A stretch of 6,269 bases of DNA from Desulfobulbaceae bacterium UBA2213 (lineage in GTDB: Bacteria; Desulfobacterota; Desulfobulbia; Desulfobulbales; Desulfocapsaceae): positions 1 to 6,269 of the forward strand of contig DCUN01000037.1 of assembly GCA_002327225.1 (NCBI GenBank), read 5' to 3'. The position numbers were made by a program, and so were the translations under genes. This document shows positions 6,246-6,269 of the stretch, in pieces. Every line of letters starts with the position of its first letter. Positions within the stretch are counted from its first letter, which is position 1. The notes under the pieces are model-generated. The model was not told where the DNA came from. It ran no database searches and saw only the letters and a list, made by a program, of their open reading frames with translations.

Positions 6246-6269
6246 GCCGCTCAAAGAAACAGCTGGAGG

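Overview
The window holds four complete genes and one gene cut off by its left edge. It looks like ordinary chromosome of a Gram-negative bacterium with moderately high GC. The pairing of a two-domain YedF protein with a LysR regulator of the selenium-associated type, plus a FapA-family protein and an AcuB-like CBS protein, would suit an anaerobic Desulfobacterota (sulfate-reducer-like) chromosome. That placement is inference from gene content; nothing in the DNA proves it.

Layout from left to right. (1) Positions 1-1596, plus strand: a FapA/DUF342 protein lacking its 5' end. (2) Positions 1719-2372, plus strand: a protein with two CBS domains and an ACT-like tail. (3) Positions 2418-3047, minus strand: yedF, a TusA-like plus DsrE-like protein linked to selenium metabolism, convergent with the CBS gene. 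(4) A 202-base divergent control region, 3048-3249, with a good minus-strand promoter, an adjoining LysR-type dyad, a 10-base palindrome and a short G-rich repeat. (5) Positions 3250-4161, plus strand: a LysR-type regulator. (6) A 96-base convergent gap, 4162-4257, holding a REP-like hairpin repeat that also forms a terminator for the gene on its right. (7) Positions 4258-6108, minus strand: ilvD, dihydroxy-acid dehydratase. (8) Positions 6109-6269: upstream region of ilvD with an AT-rich promoter-like stretch and an imperfect tandem repeat.

The one clear functional pair is yedF and the divergent LysR gene, which probably share a control region and form a small selenium-related unit. The FapA, CBS and ilvD genes appear to be independent neighbours. 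I found no mobile element, RNA gene, CRISPR array or defence system. The most unusual signals are small: two related G-rich repeats on either side of the LysR gene that differ by an exact 8-base block, the LysR-type dyad abutting the yedF promoter, and the tandem repeat upstream of ilvD.
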